Shown: positions 26,249-34,385 of the stretch, piece after piece
Position numbering within the stretch: the stretch's first letter is position 1
Layout of the letters: every line of letters begins with the position of its first letter
Origin: an uncultured Actinomycetes bacterium
GTDB taxonomy: Bacteria; Actinomycetota; Coriobacteriia; Coriobacteriales; Atopobiaceae
DNA length: 42,431 bases
Assembly: GCA_900313905.1 (NCBI GenBank)
Contig: OMTG01000118.1
Location: forward strand, 1-42,431
Reading direction: 5' to 3'
Notes under the pieces: generated by a model
What the model saw: the letters and a program-made list of their open reading frames with translations, nothing else
Database searches by the model: none
What the model was told of the DNA's origin: nothing
Position numbers and translations under genes: made by a program

Positions 26249-27700
26249 ATGGAACAAATGGGCCAGACGCCTGAGCAGCAGAATGAGGAGCCGCTCTTCT
26301 GTGCGCATGAAACCTATACGTGGGAGCTTGTCCAGACGATGGACCGTGAGGTCTTGGGGCCGGCACGCCTGCGCCTTGCCTTCATCTTCGCTGCATGCCT
26401 GATCCTGGCAGCCGACTGGCTCCTGGCAGACCAGAGCAGCCCCGCTGGCTACATCGTGCTGGCCCTTGCCTTCATCGCCCCTCTTGCCCTGCGTCATCTC
26501 TTCCGGCAGGCGCTCCGGATAAGCTTCGAGAGCAGCCGCACCATCAAGGATCGCACGACAAACATCACCTTCTATGGAGAGTGCTTCGAGGCAAAGCGGG
26601 AGAACTTCTGTGCCACCTACCGCTACGACGAGCTCAGCCGCGTCGTCGAAGGGGCCGACCACTTCTACCTTATGGTCGCGCCCGGCCAGGGCTTTGCCGT
26701 GCCCAAAGGAACGAAGGAGCAGGCCTCCTTCCTCCGCCGCTTCGCGTCCGAGTCGCATCAGCCAGAGCGGCTCACGCGGGCCACTGCTGCCATCTTCGGC
26801 GTGGGCCTTGCCTGCCTCACAGTCTGGTGCATCATTGGCCATGAGATGCCCCATCGTGACATCATGCGCAGCTGGGTGAGCGATATAGGCATGGCCTCTC
26901 TGATCTTTCTTGCTGCATCGGGCGTGCTCGGCCTCATCCTCCTCGACAGAGGCCGCATTGCTGCCATCCAGAAACGTGGAGCACGCATCGCCTGCAGGAT
27001 CGCCTCTGTGCTTGCAGACTTCATCCTCCTCGCAGGCCTTCTCCTCTCCCTTCTCATATTCGATCCAGGAGCCATAACTGATAACGGAAACGGCACCTAC
27101 ACCTATGCCTATGCGCCGTTTCTCGAAGAGACGACCCGGACGCTCTATGCAGATGATGGCCCCTTCTATCTGAGATATCTGCGCCCGATGGAGGGGCCGG
27201 ACGACATGGACCCCAGCATCGATGCAGGCGCATGGTGGACCCGCCATTCTGGGGATGTCGCAGCCGATACGGGAGACGCCGCTTCCAGCCAGGAAGAGGA
27301 GCAGAGCAGCGCCAACGAAGACGCTTCCGCTTCGCCTTCGTCGCAGGACGATGAGGTCGCCCAGCAAGAAGCAGGATATGCCGCCATCTGCCAGGCATAT
27401 TCCCTCTCTGCAGAGCCCACCATCGCCTACAGCGCAGACGGATCGAGTTATGCCATCGTCTCAGACACAGATGACGCTATCCGCTGTCTCGTGTATGATC
27501 GAGACTCTGCCAATGGACGCTGTGGCCTCTATGTCCTCTACGAGGCCAAGAAGGCAGGCGACGGAAGCTATTCGCTTATGGATGCCACCTTCCTCGACAG
27601 CTATGCCTACGAGTATGGGACAGGCGCCACCGCTGAATCCGGCAAGGAGAGCTGGTCCGATGTGGGCAGCGAGAGCTATCGCGAGCTCACCGGAGAATAG
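26249..27700 (+). CDS. YcxB-like membrane protein with a large external C-terminal domain
   Basis: A 483-residue protein not assigned a function. Hydrophobic segments lie near residues 42-60, 67-83, 178-197, 212-232 and 252-271. The cytoplasmic loop 105-168 (FYGECFEAKRENFCATYRY, then YLMVAPGQGFAVPKG) looks like the YcxB-like domain. With five membrane spans the last 210 residues would be outside; they include a low-complexity acidic Ser/Asp/Glu/Gln stretch (about 325-360) and a folded-looking tail. AAGGAG is seven bases before ATG 26249. It follows tetR closely, so it may be under that regulator. Confidence 0.75.
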   Translation: MEQMGQTPEQQNEEPLFCAHETYTWELVQTMDREVLGPARLRLAFIFAACLILAADWLLADQSSPAGYIVLALAFIAPLALRHLFRQALRISFESSRTIKDRTTNITFYGECFEAKRENFCATYRYDELSRVVEGADHFYLMVAPGQGFAVPKGTKEQASFLRRFASESHQPERLTRATAAIFGVGLACLTVWCIIGHEMPHRDIMRSWVSDIGMASLIFLAASGVLGLILLDRGRIAAIQKRGARIACRIASVLADFILLAGLLLSLLIFDPGAITDNGNGTYTYAYAPFLEETTRTLYADDGPFYLRYLRPMEGPDDMDPSIDAGAWWTRHSGDVAADTGDAASSQEEEQSSANEDASASPSSQDDEVAQQEAGYAAICQAYSLSAEPTIAYSADGSSYAIVSDTDDAIRCLVYDRDSANGRCGLYVLYEAKKAGDGSYSLMDATFLDSYAYEYGTGATAESGKESWSDVGSESYRELTGE

Positions 27701-27815
27701 GCATTCCATCCATCTCGTCTTTCTTTACGGATGCCCCTGTTCCTGTTCAGCCGCTTTTGGCTGGGCAGAATGGTCAGTGTCGCTTTGCAGGCCCGAGATG
27801 CTGGGAGGATGCATC

Positions 27816-28703
27816 ATGGAGAAGAAGCAGGGGTTGCTCGCAGGGATCGCTCTGGCAGGAGGTGCTGCAGCCGCAGCTGTCTGCCTTTCGCAGGAGCAGC
27901 GCCGTGACGCCTATGCGACCGATGGCCGGGGGCAGACGGTCCTCATCACCGGAGCTTCGGGAGGCATCGGGCGCGAGCCTGCCTTCGTCTTTGCCGAGCA
28001 CCATTTCAATGTGGTCGCTGTCGCCAGGAATGCCCAGAAGCTCGAGGAGCTCAAGCAGGAGCTCGAATGCAGCTGCAATGTCAATGTCTATACGATCGCA
28101 AAGGACCTCTCCGACGAGCATGCCGCACGTGAGATCTTCGACGAGGTGCAATCTGCTGGCATCGAGGTCACCCAGCTCGTTAACAATGCTGGCGCCGGCA
28201 AGCAGGCCCGTGTGGTCGATGCGGATCCCGACACGATGCGCGACCTCATCCATCTGAATGTGACGAGCCTGACGCTCCTCTCCCACTACTTCGGGCGGCG
28301 GATGGCGAAACGGGGATATGGCCGCATCATGAATGTCTCCTCGATGGGTGCCTTCATCCCCGACCCCTATTTCAATGTCTATGGCCCCACGAAGGCCTAT
28401 GAGATGTTTTTGACCGAAGCCATGTACGGCGAGCTCGAGGGGACAGGCGTCACAGTCACCGCCCTCTGCCCGGGGCCAACGAAGACGAACTGGGCCACCA
28501 ATGCCGGCAAGGCCGATGCAAAGTTCGCCAAGGGTCCCCGCGAGGTCGCCGAGGCTGGCTTCATCGGCATGCAGGAGGGCAAGCTCATCGTGATCCCCGA
28601 TGCCGACTACCGTGCCTTCCGCTACCTGATGTGTCCGCTGCCGGCAACATTGCAGTCCCGTGTCATTGGGCAGTGGCAGCAGAGCCTGATTGCGCAAGGC
28701 TAG
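27816..28703 (+). CDS. Membrane-anchored short-chain dehydrogenase
   Basis: A 295-residue SDR preceded by an Ala/Gly-rich hydrophobic segment (residues 6-25) that could anchor it. The SDR body has TGASGGIG (cofactor), NNAG, the serine in NVSSMG, and Tyr/Lys in YGPTK. AVARNAQKLEELK after the second strand suits NADP(H). The family resembles DltE/YqjQ-like and 3-oxoacyl/ketosteroid reductases; the substrate is unknown. GGAGG lies seven bases before ATG 27816. It is 115 bases downstream of the YcxB-like gene and closed by a 12-bp hairpin. Confidence 0.87.
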   Translation: MEKKQGLLAGIALAGGAAAAAVCLSQEQRRDAYATDGRGQTVLITGASGGIGREPAFVFAEHHFNVVAVARNAQKLEELKQELECSCNVNVYTIAKDLSDEHAAREIFDEVQSAGIEVTQLVNNAGAGKQARVVDADPDTMRDLIHLNVTSLTLLSHYFGRRMAKRGYGRIMNVSSMGAFIPDPYFNVYGPTKAYEMFLTEAMYGELEGTGVTVTALCPGPTKTNWATNAGKADAKFAKGPREVAEAGFIGMQEGKLIVIPDADYRAFRYLMCPLPATLQSRVIGQWQQSLIAQG

Positions 28704-28724
28704 CGGCATATCCCCAAGGCACAA

Positions 28725-28755
28725 GGCCCCAGCCCTCCCCTGCAGGGCTGGGGCC
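28725..28755 (+). terminator. Terminator after the membrane-anchored SDR
   Basis: GGCCCCAGCCCT pairs perfectly with AGGGCTGGGGCC (12 bp), followed on the plus strand by ATCTTCT. The T-tract is weak but the stem is strong. Confidence 0.6.
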
Positions 28756-28784
28756 ATCTTCTGGGCTCTCTGATTCTGTCCACG

Positions 28785-28823
28785 AAAAGGGCGCTGCCTC
28801 CCCGTGCGGAAAAGGCAGCGCCC
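28785..28823 (-). terminator. Terminator after the flavin reductase gene
   Basis: GGGCGCTGCCT pairs perfectly with AGGCAGCGCCC (11 bp), and the minus strand continues with TTTTCG. It lies 26 bases past the flavin reductase stop. Confidence 0.8.
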
Positions 28824-28848
28824 CTTCAGTACCTGTCTTCAGCGTCTA

Positions 28849-29397
28849 TCAGCGCAGTGCCAGCCCATCATGCCAGGCCTTGCCGACCTCTTCGCCGATC
28901 ACGCGGTAGCCGCGTGCCGAGGGGTCGAAGATGATGGGACGGAGCTTGCCGAGATCGACCTTCCCATCCGTCAGGATCGACTCGTCTGCCTCCTCGGCGA
29001 CGACCTTGCCAACGAGCATGCCATCATTCTCGTCGAAGATCTCGACCTCGCACTCGAGCGTCAGCGGATACTCCTCGATGATGGGAGCATTGACCTTCTC
29101 GCTCTTGTGGACATGGACGCCCGCCTTCTCGATCTTGTTCTCCTTGGCACCGGTGGCGATACCGAAATAGTCGGAGATCTCGACCGTATCCGCAGTTCCG
29201 AAGGCGACCGTGAAGGCACCTGTCTTCTTCAGGTTCTCTGTCGTCTTGTGCTTGCCGAGGAAGAAGGTGATCTCGCCCGCGCCCGACTGGACGCCCCAGG
29301 CTGCATTCATCGCATTGGGGACACCATTCTCGTCGTAGGTGCCGATGATATAGACACCTTCAGGGGTCATGATGCTGTCATTGCCTGCAATCTCCAT
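28849..29397 (-). CDS. Flavin reductase-like (FMN-binding split-barrel) protein
   Basis: A 182-residue protein of the DIM6/NTAB flavin-reductase group, which binds FMN and commonly hands electrons from NAD(P)H to partners. It shows VYIIGTYDENGVPNAMNAAWG near the N-terminus, FFLGKHKTTENLKKTGAFTVAF in the FMN-binding region, and the late PLTLECEVEIFDEND strand. ATG 29397 (MEIAGND) is preferred: AAGGA sits nine bases upstream, and the 16 residues before it look non-conserved. It stands alone, with its own terminator. Confidence 0.86.
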   Translation of the reverse strand: MEIAGNDSIMTPEGVYIIGTYDENGVPNAMNAAWGVQSGAGEITFFLGKHKTTENLKKTGAFTVAFGTADTVEISDYFGIATGAKENKIEKAGVHVHKSEKVNAPIIEEYPLTLECEVEIFDENDGMLVGKVVAEEADESILTDGKVDLGKLRPIIFDPSARGYRVIGEEVGKAWHDGLALR

Positions 29398-29874
29398 CTG
29401 GACCAATCCTTTCCAAAGGTTGCGCAGCCCCAGTAAGCTGCTCATGCGTTCGCCTTATAATCTACCTGCACTCAGGCACAGCCGACCATGTGCATTCATC
29501 TTGTAACTATGCACGCAATGCATAAAAGAACATCCAAGCCCAAAGAAGCCTGCATTTAGAAGCTCAGGTCCAGCGCAGATTGCAGCATCACGGCCAAAGA
29601 CCGCAAGACAAGCCTCTCCGAGCAAGCAGCGAAGCCTCGAGCCTCTTTAGAGCGGGCTCAGATCTGCATGCGAAACAGAGGTGAGAGCAGTGGTGAATGC
29701 AGAAGCATTTACTTGTCTCTGCAGACGAGGCATACTATGCATTGAATAAAAAGGACATCGTACTTTTATCGCTCCGGGGCGCCTGCGTGCCGGAGCGTTT
29801 TTTTCTTTTCATATCCGCGAAAGACCGATGGGCGAACGTATGATTGTATCCGCAATTGGCGCGGCAGACCACGC
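29398..29874. other. AT-richer intergenic region ending in an orphan terminator; possible small RNA
   Basis: About 480 bases with no recognised protein gene. The plus strand ends in a strong terminator (29770-29804) although no plus-strand gene lies within 1 kb upstream. Just before it, AAAAGGAC/GTACTTTT (near 29751-29769) can form another small hairpin. A frame of 25 codons from an ATG near 29669 and one of 13 codons from near 29519 are the only short plus-strand peptides noticed, neither with a good ribosome site. A non-coding transcript is the simplest reading. Confidence 0.45.
29770..29810 (+). terminator. Strong orphan rho-independent terminator
   Basis: CGCTCCGG (29770-29777) pairs perfectly with CCGGAGCG (29790-29797), followed by seven T then CTTTTC. 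It is the most canonical terminator in the window, yet no plus-strand gene precedes it. Confidence 0.85.
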
Positions 29875-30621
29875 TCAACTGTCTTGTCCTTCAATAAGCA
29901 GATGAAGGTTCGAGCCTCTCTCAAGCGAATGCAAGCCTTCTTCGGCATATGTCCATGTAGAGCGCAGGTTATCGCCAGGTACCTTTACTTCTTTGCTTTG
30001 AAGCAATCTCGCGAAGAGTTCAGGGCGGCGGCGACATTGCTCAGAAAACGCCATCGACAGCTGTTCCTTCTCTTTGTCTGTGCAATCTCTTCCCAAGCCA
30101 TATAGCGCATGCTCGAGATTACGTGAGACGAAATAGACTCCATAGGGGACAGGTTTCCGCCGGTAGGTCAACGCGCTGCAGGCAATGAGCTCCTTGAGGC
30201 AGGCAGACTTCTCATGATTGCGCCGCAGCACCGATGCCACATTTGGAGTCAGTATGCAATCCTCTCCATACCTGATTCCGGCACAGCTGCCTTGAAGGAC
30301 CCGTTCATCCGGAATGAAGGCGCCATCCAAGTCCACGATATGGATTATTTGGACAAGATCGTTCCATGTGTATGCATGTCTGGATTCGATGCGCTGGAGT
30401 ATAAAACCCCTGATGGTGTCCTGAATCCTCCGCTCTATCTTGAAGCTTGCATTGCCACGGAAGAGATGGACTGTCGTCACGTCGCAATAGAAGGCTTCTG
30501 ACTTAACCTTGGACGTACGGCGAGCATCACTTCCATAGAGCGAGGTGAATGGCTGGACAAGTGCCGTTTCATCGCTTGGGCCTTCCACCAGAAAGAGAAT
30601 AACTCCTCGTCCTCTACCCAT
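29875..30621 (-). CDS. TOPRIM-like protein, partner of the AAA ATPase (candidate defence effector)
   Basis: A 248-residue protein. The N-terminus reads ILFLVEGPSDE, matching the glutamate motif of TOPRIM folds (Glu13), and HIVDLDGAF near residues 95-101 matches the Asp-x-Asp motif (Asp97, Asp99). These are the metal-binding marks of TOPRIM nucleases and of the DUF4435/RloB-type partners of AAA ATPases. ATG 30621 lies inside the end of the ATPase gene (8-base overlap), with AGGGG upstream, so the two are coupled. Nuclease activity is inference; overall similarity to a named family was not recognised. Confidence 0.65.
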   Translation of the reverse strand: MGRGRGVILFLVEGPSDETALVQPFTSLYGSDARRTSKVKSEAFYCDVTTVHLFRGNASFKIERRIQDTIRGFILQRIESRHAYTWNDLVQIIHIVDLDGAFIPDERVLQGSCAGIRYGEDCILTPNVASVLRRNHEKSACLKELIACSALTYRRKPVPYGVYFVSRNLEHALYGLGRDCTDKEKEQLSMAFSEQCRRRPELFARLLQSKEVKVPGDNLRSTWTYAEEGLHSLERGSNLHLLIEGQDS

Positions 30622-32155
30622 TGCTGGCCCCTATCTTTGAGAGAAGCTCATCGAAACCCGCCATCTGAGGATTGCACGCCTGATAGAAGGCTGCGTTCAT
30701 GTCAAGCTCATCTGTCGGCTCATAGACTTGTTCCTTCTGCCCTCCCAGATTTATGGCTCGCAGATACTGGTTCCTCAGATTGTTCGATGCGCCCGAGCCC
30801 TGGAACTTTATGTACCTGTTGCGCGGATTCACAGTGGTGAATACCAGGCAACCTGCAGGAAGGCACTCAAGGGCACGCAGATTGTGGGCCGTGAAGATGA
30901 GCTGTCCCTTCCCGTGATCTGCCAGCACTTCCAGAAGCTCGCCCAGCAGAAACTCAAAGACGCCCGAATCTGCTTCGTCGATTACAATGCAGGCACTATC
31001 ATCGCCATAGACGTCCATCAGTCTGCCAAGCATCGAGACGATCTTCTTGATTCCCTCCGATTCGCAATGGAACGGTATCCTGGTCGTTCCCCGACATGAG
31101 AGGACTTCGATGCGCACCCCCGGTGCTCCGTTGTCCATCGTCTCATTGTTCAACTTGTGAATCTCGATGCTCAGCCCTGGAACAATAGACCCAAGCACCA
31201 CGTTTTCCACTTTAGTCGTTGAAACAAGCTCCTCATACACGGAGACAGGGACGACAGCTGTCCGGTCGGATGGCAGGAAGACATCGACCATGTGGCTTTT
31301 CCCATCTGAAACCGCGTCACCTGCCGCAGCCCATGAGGTATGGGATGATGTCGGTGCCGAAAGGGCAAAGGTATTGAACGCCAGCGCAGCCCCACGAGTC
31401 GTATCGAACACCTCGAGCTTGTTGATGGCATAATATCTGAGAAGCGTCACCGTATCCATCAGCGGCCTGAGCGTCTTCTCATAGGCTTCCTGTCCAGCAT
31501 GAGAGAGTTTCCTCTCCCCTGTTCCCTCGGAGCATTCCTTGTATGCCCTGCGCGTTGCCACGGCGAAGCTTTCAAGGGCAGCAGCGAACACGAGCGAAGA
31601 CGATGCACGCTCCTCGGATCTCTGCGCAAATGCAAGATCGAGGCCGGCCTCACTGCCTGCCAACGCCCTGAGCGCCCGCCAGCGTGCCTGTGGCCGAAAG
31701 GCATTGCCTTCCTCTCGGTTGTATGCGACGAGTGTCCTCCTTGTCAGCCCCTCTGCCTTCACTGAGACCGATTCCGACGCCAGTGCAACCCCCTCGCCCG
31801 CCTTGCGGAAAGCAAAGACATACTCTGCCCAGAACGTCATTCCATCCGCGATTTCCATCCCAATATCCCGTGTGAACCCAAGCGATTCAGAGGTGCTCTT
31901 TGAGATCTCAAATTCAAGCTCGATTGTGGCTTCATCTGAATCCGGGCCGACAAGCTCGACTGATTCTGGCGGGAGCTTCTGCCCCCGCATGAGCGTGCAT
32001 GCGCAAGAGAAAGCGTCGACCACAGCCGTCTTACCAGAGCCATTCTGGCCATAGATTCCCGTTATGCTCGAACCGTACTGTCCATCCTTGAACACAATCT
32101 TGCCGTAGGCGACATTCTTGATGTTCTTCAGCACAACCGACCTTGTCCGGATCAT
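30614..32155 (-). CDS. OLD/RloA-like AAA ATPase (candidate defence sensor)
   Basis: A 513-residue ABC-class AAA ATPase. The Walker A GQNGSGKT is at residues 36-43 after the typical VVLKNIKNVAYGKI strand. The Walker B CIVIDEAD is at 389-396 and a TAHN histidine switch at 412-415. The long middle is the variable insert seen in OLD, RloA, AriA and AbiLi-like proteins. GGAGG is six bases before ATG 32155. An AT-rich upstream stretch (32160-32260) carries a promoter-like TTGTCG and GATATT. Gene order (ATPase then TOPRIM, overlapping) recalls PARIS and related abortive systems. It is a defence candidate by architecture only. Confidence 0.8.
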   Translation of the reverse strand: MIRTRSVVLKNIKNVAYGKIVFKDGQYGSSITGIYGQNGSGKTAVVDAFSCACTLMRGQKLPPESVELVGPDSDEATIELEFEISKSTSESLGFTRDIGMEIADGMTFWAEYVFAFRKAGEGVALASESVSVKAEGLTRRTLVAYNREEGNAFRPQARWRALRALAGSEAGLDLAFAQRSEERASSSLVFAAALESFAVATRRAYKECSEGTGERKLSHAGQEAYEKTLRPLMDTVTLLRYYAINKLEVFDTTRGAALAFNTFALSAPTSSHTSWAAAGDAVSDGKSHMVDVFLPSDRTAVVPVSVYEELVSTTKVENVVLGSIVPGLSIEIHKLNNETMDNGAPGVRIEVLSCRGTTRIPFHCESEGIKKIVSMLGRLMDVYGDDSACIVIDEADSGVFEFLLGELLEVLADHGKGQLIFTAHNLRALECLPAGCLVFTTVNPRNRYIKFQGSGASNNLRNQYLRAINLGGQKEQVYEPTDELDMNAAFYQACNPQMAGFDELLSKIGASNG

Positions 32156-32387
32156 AGAAGTCCTCCGCATATCGTGTTGAATATCATTAGATTACTATTT
32201 TCGACAATAAAATACAGATTTCCTTTTTCTGCCTCATTATTGTCATCATTCTATCAAACACTTGCTTAGCGAATCTCCTCACCATGCAAATCGGCAGGAT
32301 TTATGGCAGACCAGGGGAATTGACCTGCCATCTGCATAGAAATTGGCGTGTCGGCAATACAACTGCCAACATCCGAAGGAGGCAGCC

Positions 32388-32708
32388 GTGGGGAGCAGGA
32401 AACAGACAGCACGCGCCAAGGAGCGCGCGGCATTCTTCGAAGGCTTGGATGGTATGGATGACGCCTTCGCAAGAGAGGGCGAACGCCAGCGCCAGCAGAA
32501 GGAAGAGCAGGAAGAGGCCAGACATTACAAGGCCTGCCTCTCAAAGCAGCGCTACGATACCCGCGCCGAAGCCGAAGCGACTGCCGCCCTCTGTGCCCAG
32601 CATGGGAAAAGCGGCCTCGAGGTCTACAAGTGCCCGTATTGCGGCGGCTGGCATCTGACCTCCCATCCTTGGAAGGATGCAGAAGGCCATAGGTCCTCGC
32701 ATCGATGA
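32388..32708 (+). CDS. Small zinc-ribbon protein
   Basis: A 106-residue hydrophilic protein. Residues about 20-50 are charged and probably helical (GERQRQQKEEQEEARHY). The C-terminus has a one-sided zinc ribbon, YKCPYCGGWHLTSH, with two Cys and two His as likely ligands. The start is a GTG at 32388, chosen because AAGGAGG lies five bases upstream; an in-frame ATG at 32343 lacks one. Similar short ribbon proteins occur in phage and plasmid DNA, but no function is recognised. It is divergent from the ATPase/TOPRIM pair and convergent with the DUF4143 gene. Confidence 0.7.
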   Translation: MGSRKQTARAKERAAFFEGLDGMDDAFAREGERQRQQKEEQEEARHYKACLSKQRYDTRAEAEATAALCAQHGKSGLEVYKCPYCGGWHLTSHPWKDAEGHRSSHR

Positions 32709-32710
32709 CA

Positions 32711-32746
32711 AGAAGGGCTTCCTGGCATCGGTCAGGAAGCCCTTCT
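32711..32746. terminator. Hairpin between convergent zinc-ribbon and DUF4143 genes
   Basis: AGAAGGGCTTCCTG and CAGGAAGCCCTTCT form a perfect 14-bp stem. CCGTTT follows on the plus strand; the minus side is T-poor. It probably serves the zinc-ribbon gene. Confidence 0.6.
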
Positions 32747-32764
32747 CCGTTTACCACCGTATCC

Positions 32765-34060
32765 TCAGGGACCAAGCACCGCAGCCGGAATGACATGGAT
32801 CCCGTCATCGCGGGTGTAGGCAAGCTTCCCGCGGCCGACCACCACAGCCAAGAAGGCAGGTTCGCTATTTTTTTGAGCGGTATTTGATGCCACCTTGCTG
32901 TGGAGACGTTTGAGGCTCTCCGCAGCTTCATCCGCCTTGGTATCGCTCAGCTTTATTTCGATGCCAGCCCATCGCCCTGCATGCTCCAAGATGGCATCGA
33001 CCTCAAGTCCATGCTCATCGCGATAATAGTGGAGCTCATTTCCCAGCCCTGCGTACGTCGACAGGAATGCCTTGAGGTCGCGCATAACAAGATTCTCGAA
33101 GAGCAGCCCCAGCGTCTGCATATCCTGAAGGAGCGCATCCGGTGTCGCTCCCAGCAAGGCTGCAGGGAGCGACGGATCGCAGAAATACCGCTTTGGCTTG
33201 AGACGCACCCGCATCCTGCTCCTCATCGGAGGCGCCCACCCCTGCAGCTCCTGCGTCAGATGCATCCGATCGAAGAGCTCAAGATACGAGGCAATCGTAT
33301 CTGTTCCGGCCACAGCACCTTGGACAGCCATATCCTGCTTGAGGGTCTTGTAGGTGACAGAGCGGCCCTCATTGGCAGCAAGCGCCTTCATGAGCGAAAG
33401 CGCTCGGTCCGGCGAGCGCCCTTCTTCCAAGACATTGATATCGAGAACCGAAGCGATATGCTGCCTGACCATCTCGAATGCCACCTCATCAGGAAGCCCC
33501 AGATTGGCAGGCCATCCTCCCCGGCAGCACCAGCGGATGACATCTGCCAAGGTGGTATCAGCCCGGACGGGCTCAACTGGCTTCCCTTCGAAAAGCTCTT
33601 TCAGAGAGACGCTTGCCGTTGATGCTCCCGATTCGCACAGGGCCATCGGAGCCATGGTCAGCCTTGCGATGCGGCCTGCCCCGGAGTGCCGGATGCTGCT
33701 CCGCTTCTCCTTTGCGAGCGTCGTTGATCCTGTAAGGAGAAATTGGCCACGCTTGTTGCCAGTTGCGTCAACCTGGCGTCGAACAGCATCCCATACTTCT
33801 GGCACTTCCTGCCATTCGTCTACAAGATGAGGAGTCCTTCCGGCTAGGGCCAGCGCAGGGTCCATTTCGGCTGCTCTGCGCTCTGACGGATCATCCAGCT
33901 GCGTCATGCTCGCAGCTCGGGTCATTGCCGTCCATGTCTTGCCGCACCATTTTGGGCCATTGATTTCGACGCATCCAAAAGCGCGCAGAAGTGCATCGAG
34001 CCTGTCCTCTATCATGCGAGGCTTATAGCCCTCGGGAACCAGCCTTGTGTCATTCGACAT
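32765..34060 (-). CDS. AAA ATPase with DUF4143 domain
   Basis: A 431-residue protein. The N-terminal AAA part has a variant P-loop INGPKWCGKTWTA (about residues 36-48), a Walker-B-like HLVDEWQEVPEVWD, and sensor-type FLLTGSTT. The C-terminal half is the DUF4143 module, ending in a nuclease-like core with HYYRDEHGLEVDAILE and WAGIEIKL, reminiscent of PD-(D/E)xK folds. ATG 34060 has AAGGTG six bases upstream. Such proteins are common as multicopy accessory genes in gut bacteria; the role is unsettled. A 23-bp repeat array lies 104 bases upstream. Confidence 0.85.
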   Translation of the reverse strand: MSNDTRLVPEGYKPRMIEDRLDALLRAFGCVEINGPKWCGKTWTAMTRAASMTQLDDPSERRAAEMDPALALAGRTPHLVDEWQEVPEVWDAVRRQVDATGNKRGQFLLTGSTTLAKEKRSSIRHSGAGRIARLTMAPMALCESGASTASVSLKELFEGKPVEPVRADTTLADVIRWCCRGGWPANLGLPDEVAFEMVRQHIASVLDINVLEEGRSPDRALSLMKALAANEGRSVTYKTLKQDMAVQGAVAGTDTIASYLELFDRMHLTQELQGWAPPMRSRMRVRLKPKRYFCDPSLPAALLGATPDALLQDMQTLGLLFENLVMRDLKAFLSTYAGLGNELHYYRDEHGLEVDAILEHAGRWAGIEIKLSDTKADEAAESLKRLHSKVASNTAQKNSEPAFLAVVVGRGKLAYTRDDGIHVIPAAVLGP

Positions 34061-34163
34061 GCACATCACCTTTTCTGCCTGTCGCAGCGTGCTACTGCCA
34101 GAATGAGATCCATTCCATGAAATCCCTGCTGCCTCTGCATGCTGAAGAAATCGCTGCCTGTGT

Positions 34164-34301
34164 ATCCTTCACTTTACGCGGTATGTAACCGGTATTTTAC
34201 GCGCTTCACAACCTGTATTTTACGCCCTTTTCAACCTGTATTTTACGCGATATGCAACCGGTATTTTACGCGCTCCTCAACCGGCATTTTACGCCAGAGA
34301 A
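34164..34301. repeat. Iteron-like array of six 23-bp tandem repeats
   Basis: Five units with the common part AACCGGTATTTTACGCG (one or two changes per unit) begin at 34187, 34210, 34233, 34256 and 34279, exactly 23 bp apart. A sixth unit at 34164 keeps only the right part (TTTACGCG). Six variable bases separate the constant 17-mers. The period is not a multiple of three, and the spacers are too short for CRISPR. The array lies upstream of the DUF4143 ATPase gene. Confidence 0.9.
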
Positions 34302-34309
34302 ACGCTGAG

Positions 34310-34340
34310 AGGCCGGGCACCCCATGAGGATGCCCGGCCT
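34310..34340. terminator. Hairpin next to the repeat array
   Basis: AGGCCGGGCA pairs perfectly with TGCCCGGCCT around an 11-base loop. Neither strand has a good T-tract. It lies past the flavodoxin stop. Confidence 0.45.
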
Positions 34341-34385
34341 TGCTTGCGTCTTCTCTTCATTTCCAGCGCTCGTGCGCGCTTCCCA

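Larger units (their letters stand above)
34061..34385. other. Intergenic region holding the repeat array
   Basis: No gene is supported. It contains the DUF4143 leader (34061-34163), the 23-bp repeats, and a flavodoxin-side hairpin. A 62-codon plus-strand frame runs through the repeats, but it is an artefact of them. Confidence 0.6.

Noticed and set aside
25766..27367. 533-codon minus-strand frame opposite tetR and the YcxB-like gene
   Set aside because: It crosses two plus-strand genes with good ribosome sites and has no recognisable domain.
34164..34301. CRISPR array
   Set aside because: Constant parts are 17 bp and the gaps only 6 bp, with no cas genes nearby. This is an iteron-like tandem repeat.
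34139..34327. A 62-codon plus-strand frame with repeating peptide (CNRYFTR twice)
   Set aside because: It is produced by the 23-bp DNA repeats: three units make 69 bases, hence 23 residues. No ribosome site precedes it and the repeat is conserved as DNA, not by codon.
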